Shown: positions 53,845 through 62,490 of the stretch, piece after piece
Layout of the letters: each line of letters begins with the position of its first letter
Numbering within the stretch: the first letter of the stretch is position 1
NCBI GenBank assembly: GCA_035550375.1
Contig: DASZPH010000028.1
Span: 1 to 64,000 of the forward strand
Direction of reading: 5' to 3'
DNA: 64,000 nt
Origin: DASSFG01 sp035550375
GTDB lineage: Bacteria; Planctomycetota; Planctomycetia; Pirellulales; JAICIG01
Notes under the pieces: generated by a model
Databases searched by the model: none
Seen by the model: only the letters and a program-made list of their open reading frames with translations
What the model was told of the DNA's origin: nothing
Position numbers and translations under genes: made by a program

Positions 53845-54606
53845 ATGAGTTCCGCCCCACAAGCTACGACCGACGTCGAGCTGGCCGACGTGCCGCACGA
53901 GCGGAGGCCGCGGCACATCGCGATCATCATGGACGGCAACGGGCGATGGGCCCAGCGGCGGGGTCTGCCGCGGATCGAAGGGCACCGCCGCGGCGTGGCG
54001 AGCGTCCGCTGCGCGACGGAAGAATGTGCTCGCCTCGGCATCGAGCAGCTCACGCTTTACTGCCTGTCGAGCGAAAACTGGAAACGTCCGCAGCGCGAGC
54101 TCGACCTGCTCATGCACCTGCTTGAGCAATATCTGATCGAGGAACGCACCACGCTGGTCAGCGAGAACATCCGTCTCAACGTCATCGGCCGGCGGGACGG
54201 GCTGCCCGACAGCGTGCTGCGGGAGATGGACAAGACGATCGAGCTGAGCAGCGACCACACGGGCCTGCGGCTTTGCCTGGCGATCAACTACGGCGGACGG
54301 CAGGAGATGGTCGACGCGGTGCGCTCGATCGCCCGGGCGGCCCGCACCCAGGCCCTCGAGCCGGAAGACGTGGGAGAAGAAACGATCGCCGACCACCTTT
54401 ATACGGCCGGCATGTCGGACCCGGACCTTTTGATTCGCACGGCGGGCGAGATGCGGATCAGCAATTTCTTGCTCTGGCAGATCAGTTACGCGGAGCTATG
54501 GGTGACGGAGCACTGCTGGCCCGAGTTTCGGGAGCCCGACTTGCACGCCGCCATCCGCGACTTCGCCGCGCGAGACCGGCGCTTCGGCGGGCTGAGTTTG
54601 GAGTAA
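53845..54606 (+). CDS. uppS: Undecaprenyl diphosphate synthase (cis-prenyltransferase)
   Basis: A 253-residue cytoplasmic enzyme extending FPP with isopentenyl units to make the C55 carrier lipid for cell-wall and glycan synthesis. Conserved regions are all present: HIAIIMDGNGRWAQ (catalytic Asp near residue 30), the EGHRRG line, LTLYCLSSENWKRP, INYGGRQEMVDAVR, and the C-terminal signature SDPDLLIRTAGEMRISNFLLWQ. Length matches the family. The start ATG follows GGAAAAACGG. cdsA lies 269 bp downstream, with a dispersed repeat in between, and the pair is a common bacterial arrangement. Confidence 0.97.
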   Translation: MSSAPQATTDVELADVPHERRPRHIAIIMDGNGRWAQRRGLPRIEGHRRGVASVRCATEECARLGIEQLTLYCLSSENWKRPQRELDLLMHLLEQYLIEERTTLVSENIRLNVIGRRDGLPDSVLREMDKTIELSSDHTGLRLCLAINYGGRQEMVDAVRSIARAARTQALEPEDVGEETIADHLYTAGMSDPDLLIRTAGEMRISNFLLWQISYAELWVTEHCWPEFREPDLHAAIRDFAARDRRFGGLSLE

Positions 54607-54682
54607 CTCTCAATGGGCCGGCTCGCGCTGGCCTTCGGCGGTCCCGTCCCCCGGCCCCTCAGGCTTGCGCGCACTGCGCCGA

Positions 54683-54747
54683 CACCAACCCGAAGCGTGA
54701 GCGAGGGTAGGTCGCTCCCTCGCCCTCGCTCACGCTTCGGGTTGGTG
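54683..54747. repeat. Perfect 25-bp inverted repeat (AACCCGAAGC family)
   Basis: CACCAACCCGAAGCGTGAGC continues through GAGGG (54683-54707) and pairs without mismatch with 54723-54747, around a 15-base loop. A degenerate relative is at 43458-43533. It lies between uppS and cdsA and could form a strong hairpin in the transcript. Confidence 0.8.
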
Positions 54748-54875
54748 TGCGCTGGTGCGCAATGCGGGTTGTCGCTCCGGCGCTCGCCAGAGGAGACAAA
54801 GACACCAAGACACGAAGGGGAAGAGATGGCATGATGAACCCGAACTCTGGAACTCTCACCAAGCAGTAGCGTTTC

Positions 54876-55739
54876 ATGCTCATCTGGCGGCTGGTTCTGG
54901 GCGCGGTTTTTATCGGCGGCGTAGCGGGGCTGTGCTGGGCCGACTATCACGCAACGGCCCCGGGCATTTTTCTCCTTCCCCTAGCGCTGGTCGTGGCGAC
55001 GGGCGCCACGCGCGAAATGATCGACATGCTGCGCCGCGGCGGCTGGCAGCCGGCCGCGTGGCCGGTCTACCTGGGCAATGCGGCGATCGTGGCCGCCAAC
55101 TGGTTTTCGCGTTCGGGGTCTCTGGGAGATTTTGACGGACCGGCCTTCGCTTTCGCCTTTTCCGTCATTGTCGTATTCGCCGTCGAAATGGCCCGTTACC
55201 GCGAGCCGGGCCGATCGAGCGTGAACCTCGGCGCCGCCATCCTCGTACTGGCTTATGTCGGCTGGCTGATGACGTTTCTGGTTGAGCTGCGCTTTGTGGG
55301 GGGGCCGCAGACGGGCATGGCCGCGCTCGTTTCGCTGGTGATCGTCGTCAAGATGTGCGACACGGGGGCCTACACGATCGGCCGGCTGATCGGGCGGCAC
55401 AAGATGGCGCCGCGGCTGAGCGGCGGCAAGACCATTGAAGGACTGGCAGGTGGGCTGTTGTTCGCGTGCCTCGGTTCCTGGTGTTCGTTTCGCTTCGTGG
55501 TGCCTGGGCTGGCATCGGCCGCACTGCCGGCGCTGCCCGGCCAGACCTGGCTGGTGTTCGGCCTGCTTGTGGGATTCGCGGGCGTGTTGGGCGATCTGGC
55601 CGAATCGCTCTTGAAACGCGACCTGGGTTGCAAGGATTCGAGCACTTGGATGCCCGGTTTCGGCGGCGTGCTGGACGTAATCGACTCGCTACTCCTGGCA
55701 GCGCCGGTAGGTTACGTGGTTTGGCGATGGGTGTCGTGA
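54876..55739 (+). CDS. cdsA: Phosphatidate cytidylyltransferase
   Basis: A 287-residue inner-membrane enzyme that makes CDP-diacylglycerol from phosphatidic acid and CTP. About eight hydrophobic helices are present. The family signature is near the C-terminus: ESLLKRDLGCKDSSTWMPGFGGVLDVIDSLL, with the conserved Lys-Arg, Lys-Asp and the Gly-Gly-x-x-Asp-x-x-Asp ending. The DTGAYTIGRLIGRHKMAP block before it is also typical. It follows uppS; dxr and rseP, which often complete this cluster, are not here. Confidence 0.95.
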   Translation: MLIWRLVLGAVFIGGVAGLCWADYHATAPGIFLLPLALVVATGATREMIDMLRRGGWQPAAWPVYLGNAAIVAANWFSRSGSLGDFDGPAFAFAFSVIVVFAVEMARYREPGRSSVNLGAAILVLAYVGWLMTFLVELRFVGGPQTGMAALVSLVIVVKMCDTGAYTIGRLIGRHKMAPRLSGGKTIEGLAGGLLFACLGSWCSFRFVVPGLASAALPALPGQTWLVFGLLVGFAGVLGDLAESLLKRDLGCKDSSTWMPGFGGVLDVIDSLLLAAPVGYVVWRWVS

Positions 55740-55816
55740 ATCCACTTGCTAGCTTCCCCTTGGGCGAGATAAGGTAGGTATTGGCTCACTTCACCGCGCG
55801 GAGGCAGCCTGCCTCG

Positions 55817-57841
55817 ATGCTTGCTTACCTGGTTATCCGTGAAGGTTCAAAATGGACCGACGTCTTCCGGCTCATTCCCGGCCAATCGGTGACGATCGGT
55901 CGCGCGCCGACCAACCAGGTGGTCATCAAGGATGAGCGTTGCAGCCGTTGTCACGCCGAACTGTTTACTTGCGAGGGGCAGTGGACGGTGCGCGATCTCG
56001 ACAGCCGCAATGGAACGGCCGTGGGAGGGACCGTTATCCACGGCGACCATGTGCTCACGCCGGGAGACGTAGTCCGCATCGGCAATTGCCAGCTCGCCTT
56101 CGTGCACGATCTGTCGCAAGCGTTCCCGGAAGGGGGCGTGCCGATTCGCTCGGTCGACGAAGTGACCGTGCGCGGCACGTTGCCCGTCTCGGCCGACGAT
56201 TCGAGCGTAGTCGAATCGCTGGAGCCGGCTGAGATCACGCATCGCCGCGGGCAGACGAAATTCCTGGAGCCGAGTGAAGACGACGAGGAAAAGGGCGTTT
56301 CCAAGGTCGGGCGGGCGGCGGCGAAGCTCTGTCGGCTTGCTTTCGAGCTGGCCAAGGCGCCCGACGCGGTTTCGATGGCCAAGCTGGCGCTGGGCGGCCT
56401 GTTTGAAGGAACTCAGATGGACGCCGGCGGCATGCTCTTGTTGCGCCGCGGCAGCGCCGAAGAACCCTCGGCCAACGACCTGGAACTAGTGGCTTCGCGC
56501 ACGGAAACAGAGCGACCCTATCATCGCGTTTCTCCCTTCCTGGCCTCCACGGTGCTGCGCGAGGGAGAAGCCGTGCTTGCCCGCAACGTGATGGGCGACA
56601 GCACGTTGGGAAGCCGCGACAGCAAGGGCGACATGTTCGTCACCAGCGTCATCTGCGCGCCGATCCGGCGCGGCAAAAAAGTGTTCGGCCTGATCCACCT
56701 CTATTCGACGGCCTCCAGCCGGTTGCCCGACCCCGACGATCTGGAATTCACCCTGGCGGTTGCCGACACCGTGGCGGTCGCCCTGCAGAACCTGAGTCGC
56801 CGCCAGGAGCTGGCCGAGAACCTGAACCAGATCCGCGACGAAAATTTGCAGTTGCGGGAGCGGCTGGGCGTGCAAAGCGAGATCGTGGGCAAGAGCCGCG
56901 CCATGGCGCGCGTCACGGAAGAGATCGCCCGCGCCGCTCCCACGAGCGCCACCGTGCTCATCCGCGGCGAGAGCGGCGTGGGCAAAGAACTGGTGGCCCG
57001 GGCGGTACACTTCTCGAGCCCGCGCCGCAAGGGAGCTTTCGTCTGCCTGAATTGCGCGGCCCTTTCCGAGAGCCTGCTCGAGAGCGAGCTGTTCGGCCAC
57101 GAGCGGGGCGCGTTCACCGGCGCGGTCGCCCGCAAGATCGGCAAGTTCGAGTCGTCGCACCAGGGAACGCTGATGCTGGACGAAATCGGCGAGATGAGTC
57201 CCACGATCCAGGCCAAGTTCCTGCGGGTCTTGGAAGGACATCCCTTCGAGCGCGTCGGCGGCAGCGAGCCGGTCAAGGTCGACGTGCGGGTGATCGCGGC
57301 GACGAACCGAGATTTGGAAAAAGACGTCGCAGAAGGTCGTTTTCGCCGTGATCTCTATTTCCGGTTACACGTGCTCGAAATCTACGTCCCCCCCCTGCGG
57401 AAGCGGCCCGAGGACATACCGGAACTGGCCCACTATTTCTTCCACAAATACAACCTGGAAACAGGACGTAAGCTGCGGGGCTTTACGCCCGAAGCGATGG
57501 AGCAGATGGTCCGCTACCGCTGGCCGGGCAACGTCCGCGAATTGAAAAACGTCGTCGAGCGGGCGGTGGTGCTGGCTATGGGCGACTTCATCGACCAGCA
57601 CGACCTGATGCTGTCGAAGCTCCCGACCAGCGGGGATACGACCGATCAGCTTGTGATGAACCAGGAGTTCAAGCCGATATCTCTGGCCGAGATGGAGCGG
57701 CGGCACATTCTGGCGACGCTCAAGGCGACGGGCTGGAACAAGAGCCAGACCGCGCAGCTTCTGGGGATCGAGCGCTCCACCCTCGATCGCAAAATCCGCC
57801 GCTACGAGCTGGCCGAGCTCTCTCCGGGCCGCGCCTCGTAG
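55817..57841 (+). CDS. Sigma-54 activator with FHA and GAF domains
   Basis: A 674-residue transcription activator. Domains in order are an N-terminal FHA domain (residues 1-100; VTIGRAPTNQVVIKDERCSR and RDLDSRNGT, phosphothreonine binding), a GAF sensor (about 170-340), and an AAA+ sigma-54 interaction domain (about 365-600; Walker A GESGVGKE, and GAFTGA in ELFGHERGAFTGAV). A Fis-type helix-turn-helix closes the protein (NKSQTAQLLGIERSTLDRKI). The intact GAFTGA loop implies it can act on sigma-54. FHA instead of a receiver domain points to control by Ser/Thr kinases. ATG 55817 sits at the first FHA strand; an upstream TTG (55781) with a better ribosome site is an alternative. Confidence 0.93.
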   Translation: MLAYLVIREGSKWTDVFRLIPGQSVTIGRAPTNQVVIKDERCSRCHAELFTCEGQWTVRDLDSRNGTAVGGTVIHGDHVLTPGDVVRIGNCQLAFVHDLSQAFPEGGVPIRSVDEVTVRGTLPVSADDSSVVESLEPAEITHRRGQTKFLEPSEDDEEKGVSKVGRAAAKLCRLAFELAKAPDAVSMAKLALGGLFEGTQMDAGGMLLLRRGSAEEPSANDLELVASRTETERPYHRVSPFLASTVLREGEAVLARNVMGDSTLGSRDSKGDMFVTSVICAPIRRGKKVFGLIHLYSTASSRLPDPDDLEFTLAVADTVAVALQNLSRRQELAENLNQIRDENLQLRERLGVQSEIVGKSRAMARVTEEIARAAPTSATVLIRGESGVGKELVARAVHFSSPRRKGAFVCLNCAALSESLLESELFGHERGAFTGAVARKIGKFESSHQGTLMLDEIGEMSPTIQAKFLRVLEGHPFERVGGSEPVKVDVRVIAATNRDLEKDVAEGRFRRDLYFRLHVLEIYVPPLRKRPEDIPELAHYFFHKYNLETGRKLRGFTPEAMEQMVRYRWPGNVRELKNVVERAVVLAMGDFIDQHDLMLSKLPTSGDTTDQLVMNQEFKPISLAEMERRHILATLKATGWNKSQTAQLLGIERSTLDRKIRRYELAELSPGRAS

Positions 57842-57858
57842 CCGTCTGAACGCTTCGG

Positions 57859-57896
57859 CGCCTTTCGCTCCCGCGAAAAGGCGCTGTTTCGCGGGA
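57859..57896. repeat. Palindromic repeat GCGCCTTTCGCTCCCGCGAAAAGGCGC
   Basis: An inverted repeat related to 24451-24490 and 30639-30675 by the CTTTCGCTCCCGCGAAA core, followed by TTTCGCGGGAG. It lies between the sigma-54 activator and the sigma factor and may act as a terminator hairpin, though no clear T-run follows. Confidence 0.55.
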
Positions 57897-57960
57897 GTTC
57901 GTAGCAAAGTTTGATTTCCCTTGCAGGATTTTCCTGCCGGCGGGAACTAACTTGGCGATT

Positions 57961-58518
57961 ATGACGCAACTCGACCAGCCGACGAGCAACGGCCAGCAGC
58001 CCATCGATTGGGGAAACTGCCTGGCCGAACACGAACGCTGGATTCGGGCCGTCATTCTCGCCCGTACGGGCGAGCCGCAGGCGGTCGACGAGGTCTGGCA
58101 GGAGGTGTCGCTGGCGGCGATCGAGCAACGCGCGCCGCTCGCCGATCGCGACAAGGCGCCGGCCTGGCTTCATCGCCTGGCGGTCATCCGGTCGATCCGC
58201 TACCGGCGGCAACGCGCGAGGCAGCGCCTTCGGCTGGCACGGGTTGCGGCGGAATCGAACGGTCATGCCTCGGCGGCCGACGATCCGTTTCAATGGCTGC
58301 TGGGCAAAGAACGGCAGGAACTGGTGCGGCGGGGTTTGGAGCAGATCGCCGGCCGCGACGCGGAAATCCTGATGCTCAAATACCACCAGCGCTGGAGCTA
58401 CCGCCGCATCGCCGCTCTGTTCGAAATCAGCGAAAGCGCCGTCGACGCGAGGGTGTTTCGCGCCCGCGAACGATTGCGTCGCCAGCTTGCGCATTATTTT
58501 TCCGACCGAGGTGATTGA
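57961..58518 (+). CDS. RNA polymerase ECF-type sigma factor
   Basis: A 185-residue sigma-70 family factor. Region 2 includes WIRAVILARTGEPQAVDEVWQEVSLAAIEQR and HRLAVIRSIRYRRQRARQRL (core binding and -10 recognition). Region 4 is the helix-turn-helix in ILMLKYHQRWSYRRIAALFEISESAVDARVFRARERLRRQ. Regions 1 and 3 are missing, as in ECF sigma factors. The ATG at 57961 was chosen over a TTG 9 bases upstream. The next gene, 15 bp downstream, encodes an anti-sigma-like membrane protein, the usual partner arrangement. Confidence 0.9.
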   Translation: MTQLDQPTSNGQQPIDWGNCLAEHERWIRAVILARTGEPQAVDEVWQEVSLAAIEQRAPLADRDKAPAWLHRLAVIRSIRYRRQRARQRLRLARVAAESNGHASAADDPFQWLLGKERQELVRRGLEQIAGRDAEILMLKYHQRWSYRRIAALFEISESAVDARVFRARERLRRQLAHYFSDRGD

Positions 58519-58533
58519 CGATCGGTACCTGGG

Positions 58534-59172
58534 ATGGACGACAAAATGGACCACGCTGCTTTAATTGACCGGCTCGCCGCGGGCGAGCTCGATGAGGCCC
58601 TTCGTCGCGACCTCTTTATCTGGCTCGACGATGAGCCGGCGCGCTGGCGCCGCTGCGCCCTGGCCCTTTTGGAGGCGCGCGAACTGGAGGAGGCCTTCGG
58701 AGCGTGGCCGAGCGAGGCTTTGAAGCCGGCGGTCCGATTGGAGCGTGCCCGCGCGGTACGCCTCACTCGGCCGACCGCTCTTTTCGCCCTGGCGGCCTCC
58801 GTCATGGTCGCGTTCTCCTTGGGCGCTTTTGCCCGGGGATTCTTTGTCGCCTCCGGGCCGGCGGTCGTCGAGTCGGTTGCTCCGACGGATCGTAAGGCGC
58901 CGGTGGCGGCAGCCGATGGCGAGCCGGCCGGCGGCGTTGTGATGAAGCCGGCGACCGAGTCCGATCCGCGTCCCACGGCCGTGGCGGCGGCGCCGCCGGG
59001 CGTAAGAAAGCCCGATCTCATTCCCGCCTACATCCGCAGCCAACTGGAACGGCGCGGCTACCAGGTCACCACGCGTCCTGCGCAATTGCCGGTGGTTTTT
59101 CCCGACGGCAGGCGTAAGACGGTTCCCGTCGATGAACTGCAACTCAACTACGTTGGTCAACGAACCTATTGA
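58534..59172 (+). CDS. Putative membrane anti-sigma factor
   Basis: A 212-residue protein with a short helical N-terminal part (ALIDRLAAGELDEALRRDLF, like a zinc-less anti-sigma domain), one membrane helix (about residues 80-102, LFALAASVMVAFSLGAFARG), and a Pro/Ala-rich periplasmic tail ending in a compact segment (PAYIRSQLERRGYQVTTRP). No HxxxCxxC zinc motif is visible. Its position directly after the ECF sigma gene is the main evidence. It may bind the sigma factor in the cytoplasm and sense an envelope signal through the tail. Confidence 0.7.
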   Translation: MDDKMDHAALIDRLAAGELDEALRRDLFIWLDDEPARWRRCALALLEARELEEAFGAWPSEALKPAVRLERARAVRLTRPTALFALAASVMVAFSLGAFARGFFVASGPAVVESVAPTDRKAPVAAADGEPAGGVVMKPATESDPRPTAVAAAPPGVRKPDLIPAYIRSQLERRGYQVTTRPAQLPVVFPDGRRKTVPVDELQLNYVGQRTY

Positions 59173-59188
59173 AACGAAGGAGAATGTC

Positions 59189-60256
59189 ATGAACATGCGA
59201 ACGTTGGAACGATGCCGCGGCCGTCTCGCGCTTCTGCCCCTGGTTTGTCTTGCGCTTTGCTTGCCTGTTCGCGCCGACGAACCACCCGCCGACAAGCCCA
59301 ATGATGCCATTCCGGCCACGACCTTTCTCGATCGCACCAGCCCGTCGCAGGTCTTCAACCTGTCGACCACGTACGCTTTGAGTGCCATTCGACTGGCGGC
59401 CAATGCAGATCCGATCGGCGCGGACGTGGCTCAGATCGATGACGTGTTGCGCTCTCACCTCGGCCTCGGTGAAGGGAAGGGGCTGGTGGTCACCGGCGTG
59501 GGAGACGACACCCCGGCGGCCAAGGCCGGGATTCAAAAGAACGACGTGCTCGTTGCCGTCGGCAACGAGGAAATCGCCGGTCTGGAAGAATTCCGCAAAT
59601 TGCTGGAGGCCTCGGCCGAAAAGCCGATTGCCCTCGGCCTGATACGAGCCGGCAAGAAGCAGTCGATTGACGTAGTTCCCCGTTCCGGCGCGGCCGAGTT
59701 GGCTTATCAAGTCGTCAGTCAAGGGGCGGCCGAACCCAAGTATTGGCTTGGGGTCGGGCTGGCCGGCGCCGACGACACTCTGCGATCGCAGTTAGCCGTG
59801 TCGGCGGGCGAAGGAGTGGTGGTTACCAGCGTTGAAAGTGAAAGTCCTGCCGCCAAGGCTGGCGTCATGGTCAACGATCTTCTGTTGAAGTTGGACGGCA
59901 AGGCACTGACGACGGTCGAGGCCCTTTCGGAGCAACTGCAATCGACTGCCGGCAAGCCGGTCGCGCTCGAGTTGCTGCGTCGCGGCAAGCCGGCGACCCT
60001 CACGGTGACCGCCGAGAAACATGCCGACTCGTGGCAGGCTGTAGTAAACTATGTAGGCAACGATCTGATCTTTGTTGCGCCGCGGCAGGCGGAGATCGTG
60101 AATTACACGGGCACGTTGACCGCGGCAGCTCTGAATCTCACGGGCGGGCAAACCAAGCCCGATCTCCTCCGGCAGGTGGATGAGTTGGCTGCGCAAGTGA
60201 AGCAGTTAGAAGCATCATTGGCGAGCCTCCGGACAACCATCGAGGCGGCGAAGTAG
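59189..60256 (+). CDS. Exported protein with two PDZ domains
   Basis: A 355-residue protein with a signal peptide (LALLPLVCLALCLPVRA). Two PDZ domains are visible: the first at about residues 90-160 (GLVVTGVGDDTPAAKAGIQKNDVLVAVG) and the second at about 185-260 (GVVVTSVESESPAAKAGVMVNDLLLKLDG). The C-terminus is a short coiled coil (VDELAAQVKQLEASLASL). No protease domain is present, so it is probably a substrate- or partner-binding protein in the periplasm. AAGGAG lies just before the ATG, 16 bp after the anti-sigma stop, giving a three-gene operon with the sigma factor. Confidence 0.83.
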   Translation: MNMRTLERCRGRLALLPLVCLALCLPVRADEPPADKPNDAIPATTFLDRTSPSQVFNLSTTYALSAIRLAANADPIGADVAQIDDVLRSHLGLGEGKGLVVTGVGDDTPAAKAGIQKNDVLVAVGNEEIAGLEEFRKLLEASAEKPIALGLIRAGKKQSIDVVPRSGAAELAYQVVSQGAAEPKYWLGVGLAGADDTLRSQLAVSAGEGVVVTSVESESPAAKAGVMVNDLLLKLDGKALTTVEALSEQLQSTAGKPVALELLRRGKPATLTVTAEKHADSWQAVVNYVGNDLIFVAPRQAEIVNYTGTLTAAALNLTGGQTKPDLLRQVDELAAQVKQLEASLASLRTTIEAAK

Positions 60257-60371
60257 TCGACGGTTTGCTTCACGAGCGGAACGGTACGGGAGGGGGCCCG
60301 ACCGTTCCGCTACGGGAAGCGGACGATAAACTCTACCACGAGGCGTGCCCGGGCTACTTTGGTTGGACGGG

Positions 60372-62066
60372 CTACTTTGGTTGGACGGCGCCGACCTCCC
60401 GTAAGGCTTGAAGAAACTGGGCGATCTCTTCGTGGATTTCAGTCGTCTGCGAGATGACCAGCGCGCCGGAATTCGTGAAAGGCATGATCGCTCCCGGCCC
60501 GCCGACCTCATCCCAGGTGCTTGGACCGATGTTGCTGGTGATGTTTTCGACCAAAGGTTCAAAATCGAGGCCGGGGCGGGTGGCCGGAGCGTCGGGGGGC
60601 CGCACCGCCAGATCGAAGACCGGATAGACCTTGGTCGTGAGCATATTCTCGGCCTCGGTTTTCGATGTGATCAGGAGCACCTCGTTGCGGATGATATAGC
60701 TCAGGTCCAACTCGTCGAGCACCAGTCGCAACGCCGTTCGGAGACTCAGCCCTTTCATCGTGCGAGTGATCGGCGTGTCGCTGCCGACGCCAGCGTCGCT
60801 CAGCGCCTTGTTGTCGAGATGAATCTGCACGTGGCACTGATTGCCAAGACTCTCAATCACGTCGGACAGCGGCTGGTCGGCGAAGTCCAATTCACATGGC
60901 TTGCCAAGCGCCTCGTTGATTTGAGCCTCGATGTTTCGTGGCAAGGGCTCGGCTTGGTGAGGCCAGCCGGCGTGCACCGACGAGTGCGAGAGGCGCACGG
61001 CGGAATAGTACGTCCGCACCGGCGCGACCGTGCTCCCGGGCGCCAACTCCATGATGAGTTTTCCGATTCGGTTCTGCGCGTCATCGGTTTGGCGGACGAC
61101 GACCGTTTCACCGACGGCGCGAATCATCGCCTTGCCCGAGGCCCAGCTCTCGGGTTCGATCATCTCTGGAACGAGTTCGGCGATGGCCTTGGCCCACGCT
61201 TCCAGGTTGCCGCCTCGCGAGGCTTCTGCCGCGCCTTGGCCGGCATGTTGCGCGGCCTTTTCGGCCGACGACTCAGCGGCTGCCTTCGATTCTTCGGTTT
61301 GCCGAACCAGCCGATAAACCTTGATCTCGAGCGGGCCTTCTTCTCGTTTCTGTCGCTCGACGACGTCCACCGGCCCGGCGGCTGCAAGCTGCTTGTCGCG
61401 CGTGCGCCGTAAGTCAGCCAGCAGCGAGGCAATGTTTTCGTGAGCTTCTTCGGTTTGCGATATGGCGAGTGCTCGCGAGGGCGTGAATGCTTTGATCCCT
61501 CCCGGCCCGCCCACCTCGTCCCACGTTGTGGGTGCAACGGTGCTGGTGATCAGCTCGATCAGGCTTTGAAAATCCGGACCCGCCTTCTCGCCTGGCTCAA
61601 GCCGCGGGCGGAACATGCTGTCGAGCGTGACCAGATCGTGCACCGGATAAATCTTGGAGGTGAGCTTGTTCTCCGCTTCGGTTTTGCTGGTGATGAGCAG
61701 GTAGCCATCACCCACGCTGTAGGTCAAGTCGAGGTTGCCCAGCACCATCCGCAGCGCCGACCGTAGCCGGATGCCCTCGGTCTTGAGGGTGACCGGCGTA
61801 TCGCTGCCGATCCCCGCGTCGGCGAGCGCCTTGCCGTCAAGCTGGATTTCAATCTCGTGCTTCTGTTTCCAATACTCGATCACGTCGCTAAGCGGCTGAT
61901 CGGCCATGTCGAGTTCCGTGGCCTCGTCGAGCGCGGCAAAGATTTTCCACTGCCGCGGCGTGGGTAGCGGGTGCGCGGCGATTTCCTGTTCCGCCGCGGG
62001 AAGCGAGCTCGGGATTGAAAAACAGATGGTTGCGCTGAGCGCGAGATAGCTGACGAAACGCCGCAT
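60372..62066 (-). CDS. Exported protein with repeated secretin-N-like modules
   Basis: A 564-residue protein with a signal peptide (LALSATICFSIPSSLPAA). Residues 45-222 and 383-557 are two copies of one module, offset by about 340. Matching lines are ELDMADQPLSDVIEYW / ELDFADQPLSDVIESL, GIGSDTPVTLKTEGIRLRSALR / GVGSDTPITRTMKGLSLRTALR, YLLITSKTEAENKL / VLLITSKTEAENML, and TTWDEVGGPGGI / STWDEVGGPGAI. A weaker partial copy lies at about 245-345. The fold resembles STN/secretin-N domains, but there is no secretin barrel. Probably a periplasmic scaffold. It is convergent with the PDZ gene, and its ATG at 62066 gives the signal peptide. Confidence 0.8.
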   Translation of the reverse strand: MRRFVSYLALSATICFSIPSSLPAAEQEIAAHPLPTPRQWKIFAALDEATELDMADQPLSDVIEYWKQKHEIEIQLDGKALADAGIGSDTPVTLKTEGIRLRSALRMVLGNLDLTYSVGDGYLLITSKTEAENKLTSKIYPVHDLVTLDSMFRPRLEPGEKAGPDFQSLIELITSTVAPTTWDEVGGPGGIKAFTPSRALAISQTEEAHENIASLLADLRRTRDKQLAAAGPVDVVERQKREEGPLEIKVYRLVRQTEESKAAAESSAEKAAQHAGQGAAEASRGGNLEAWAKAIAELVPEMIEPESWASGKAMIRAVGETVVVRQTDDAQNRIGKLIMELAPGSTVAPVRTYYSAVRLSHSSVHAGWPHQAEPLPRNIEAQINEALGKPCELDFADQPLSDVIESLGNQCHVQIHLDNKALSDAGVGSDTPITRTMKGLSLRTALRLVLDELDLSYIIRNEVLLITSKTEAENMLTTKVYPVFDLAVRPPDAPATRPGLDFEPLVENITSNIGPSTWDEVGGPGAIMPFTNSGALVISQTTEIHEEIAQFLQALREVGAVQPK

Positions 62067-62490
62067 GGGAATTCTCCTCTGTTCGACCGATCACGAATCG
62101 TGCAAGAAATGAGCTGCCTGGCGTTGTCTACGGAACGCCACGCTGCCGTGCGCTTGCGAACCTAACACCGCCAGCACCGTGGTGCAAGCAATTTGACGAT
62201 ATGAAGCGTCCGGAAAATCTGTTTGTTCCCGCGAGGTCAAAGGCGATTTTTTCGCCTGCATAGGTGAAAAAACCGCCAGCCGTTTGGGCCTATCGAATCG
62301 GCATCGAGGCGAATTGCCGGCAAAGCGGCCGCGTGTGAAAGGGGCGCATGGTCAAAAACTCCGTCACGCCCCACCGATTGGCACGCTGCGTGCCTCCCTC
62401 GTCTGCCTCGCCGATGCCGCAACGCGGCAACGCGCGATACAATTGCCGCGCGGGGCCAAACCCATCGCAATACTCATCGTGACGCCATCT
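62067..62490. other. Divergent intergenic region, no gene seen
   Basis: 424 bases between the repeated secretin-N-like gene (minus) and the prenyltransferase-repeat gene (plus). It should hold both promoters. A small hairpin AGGCGA-TTTTT-TCGCCT is at 62240-62256. The frame is open upstream of 62491 but shows no coding character. Confidence 0.5.
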
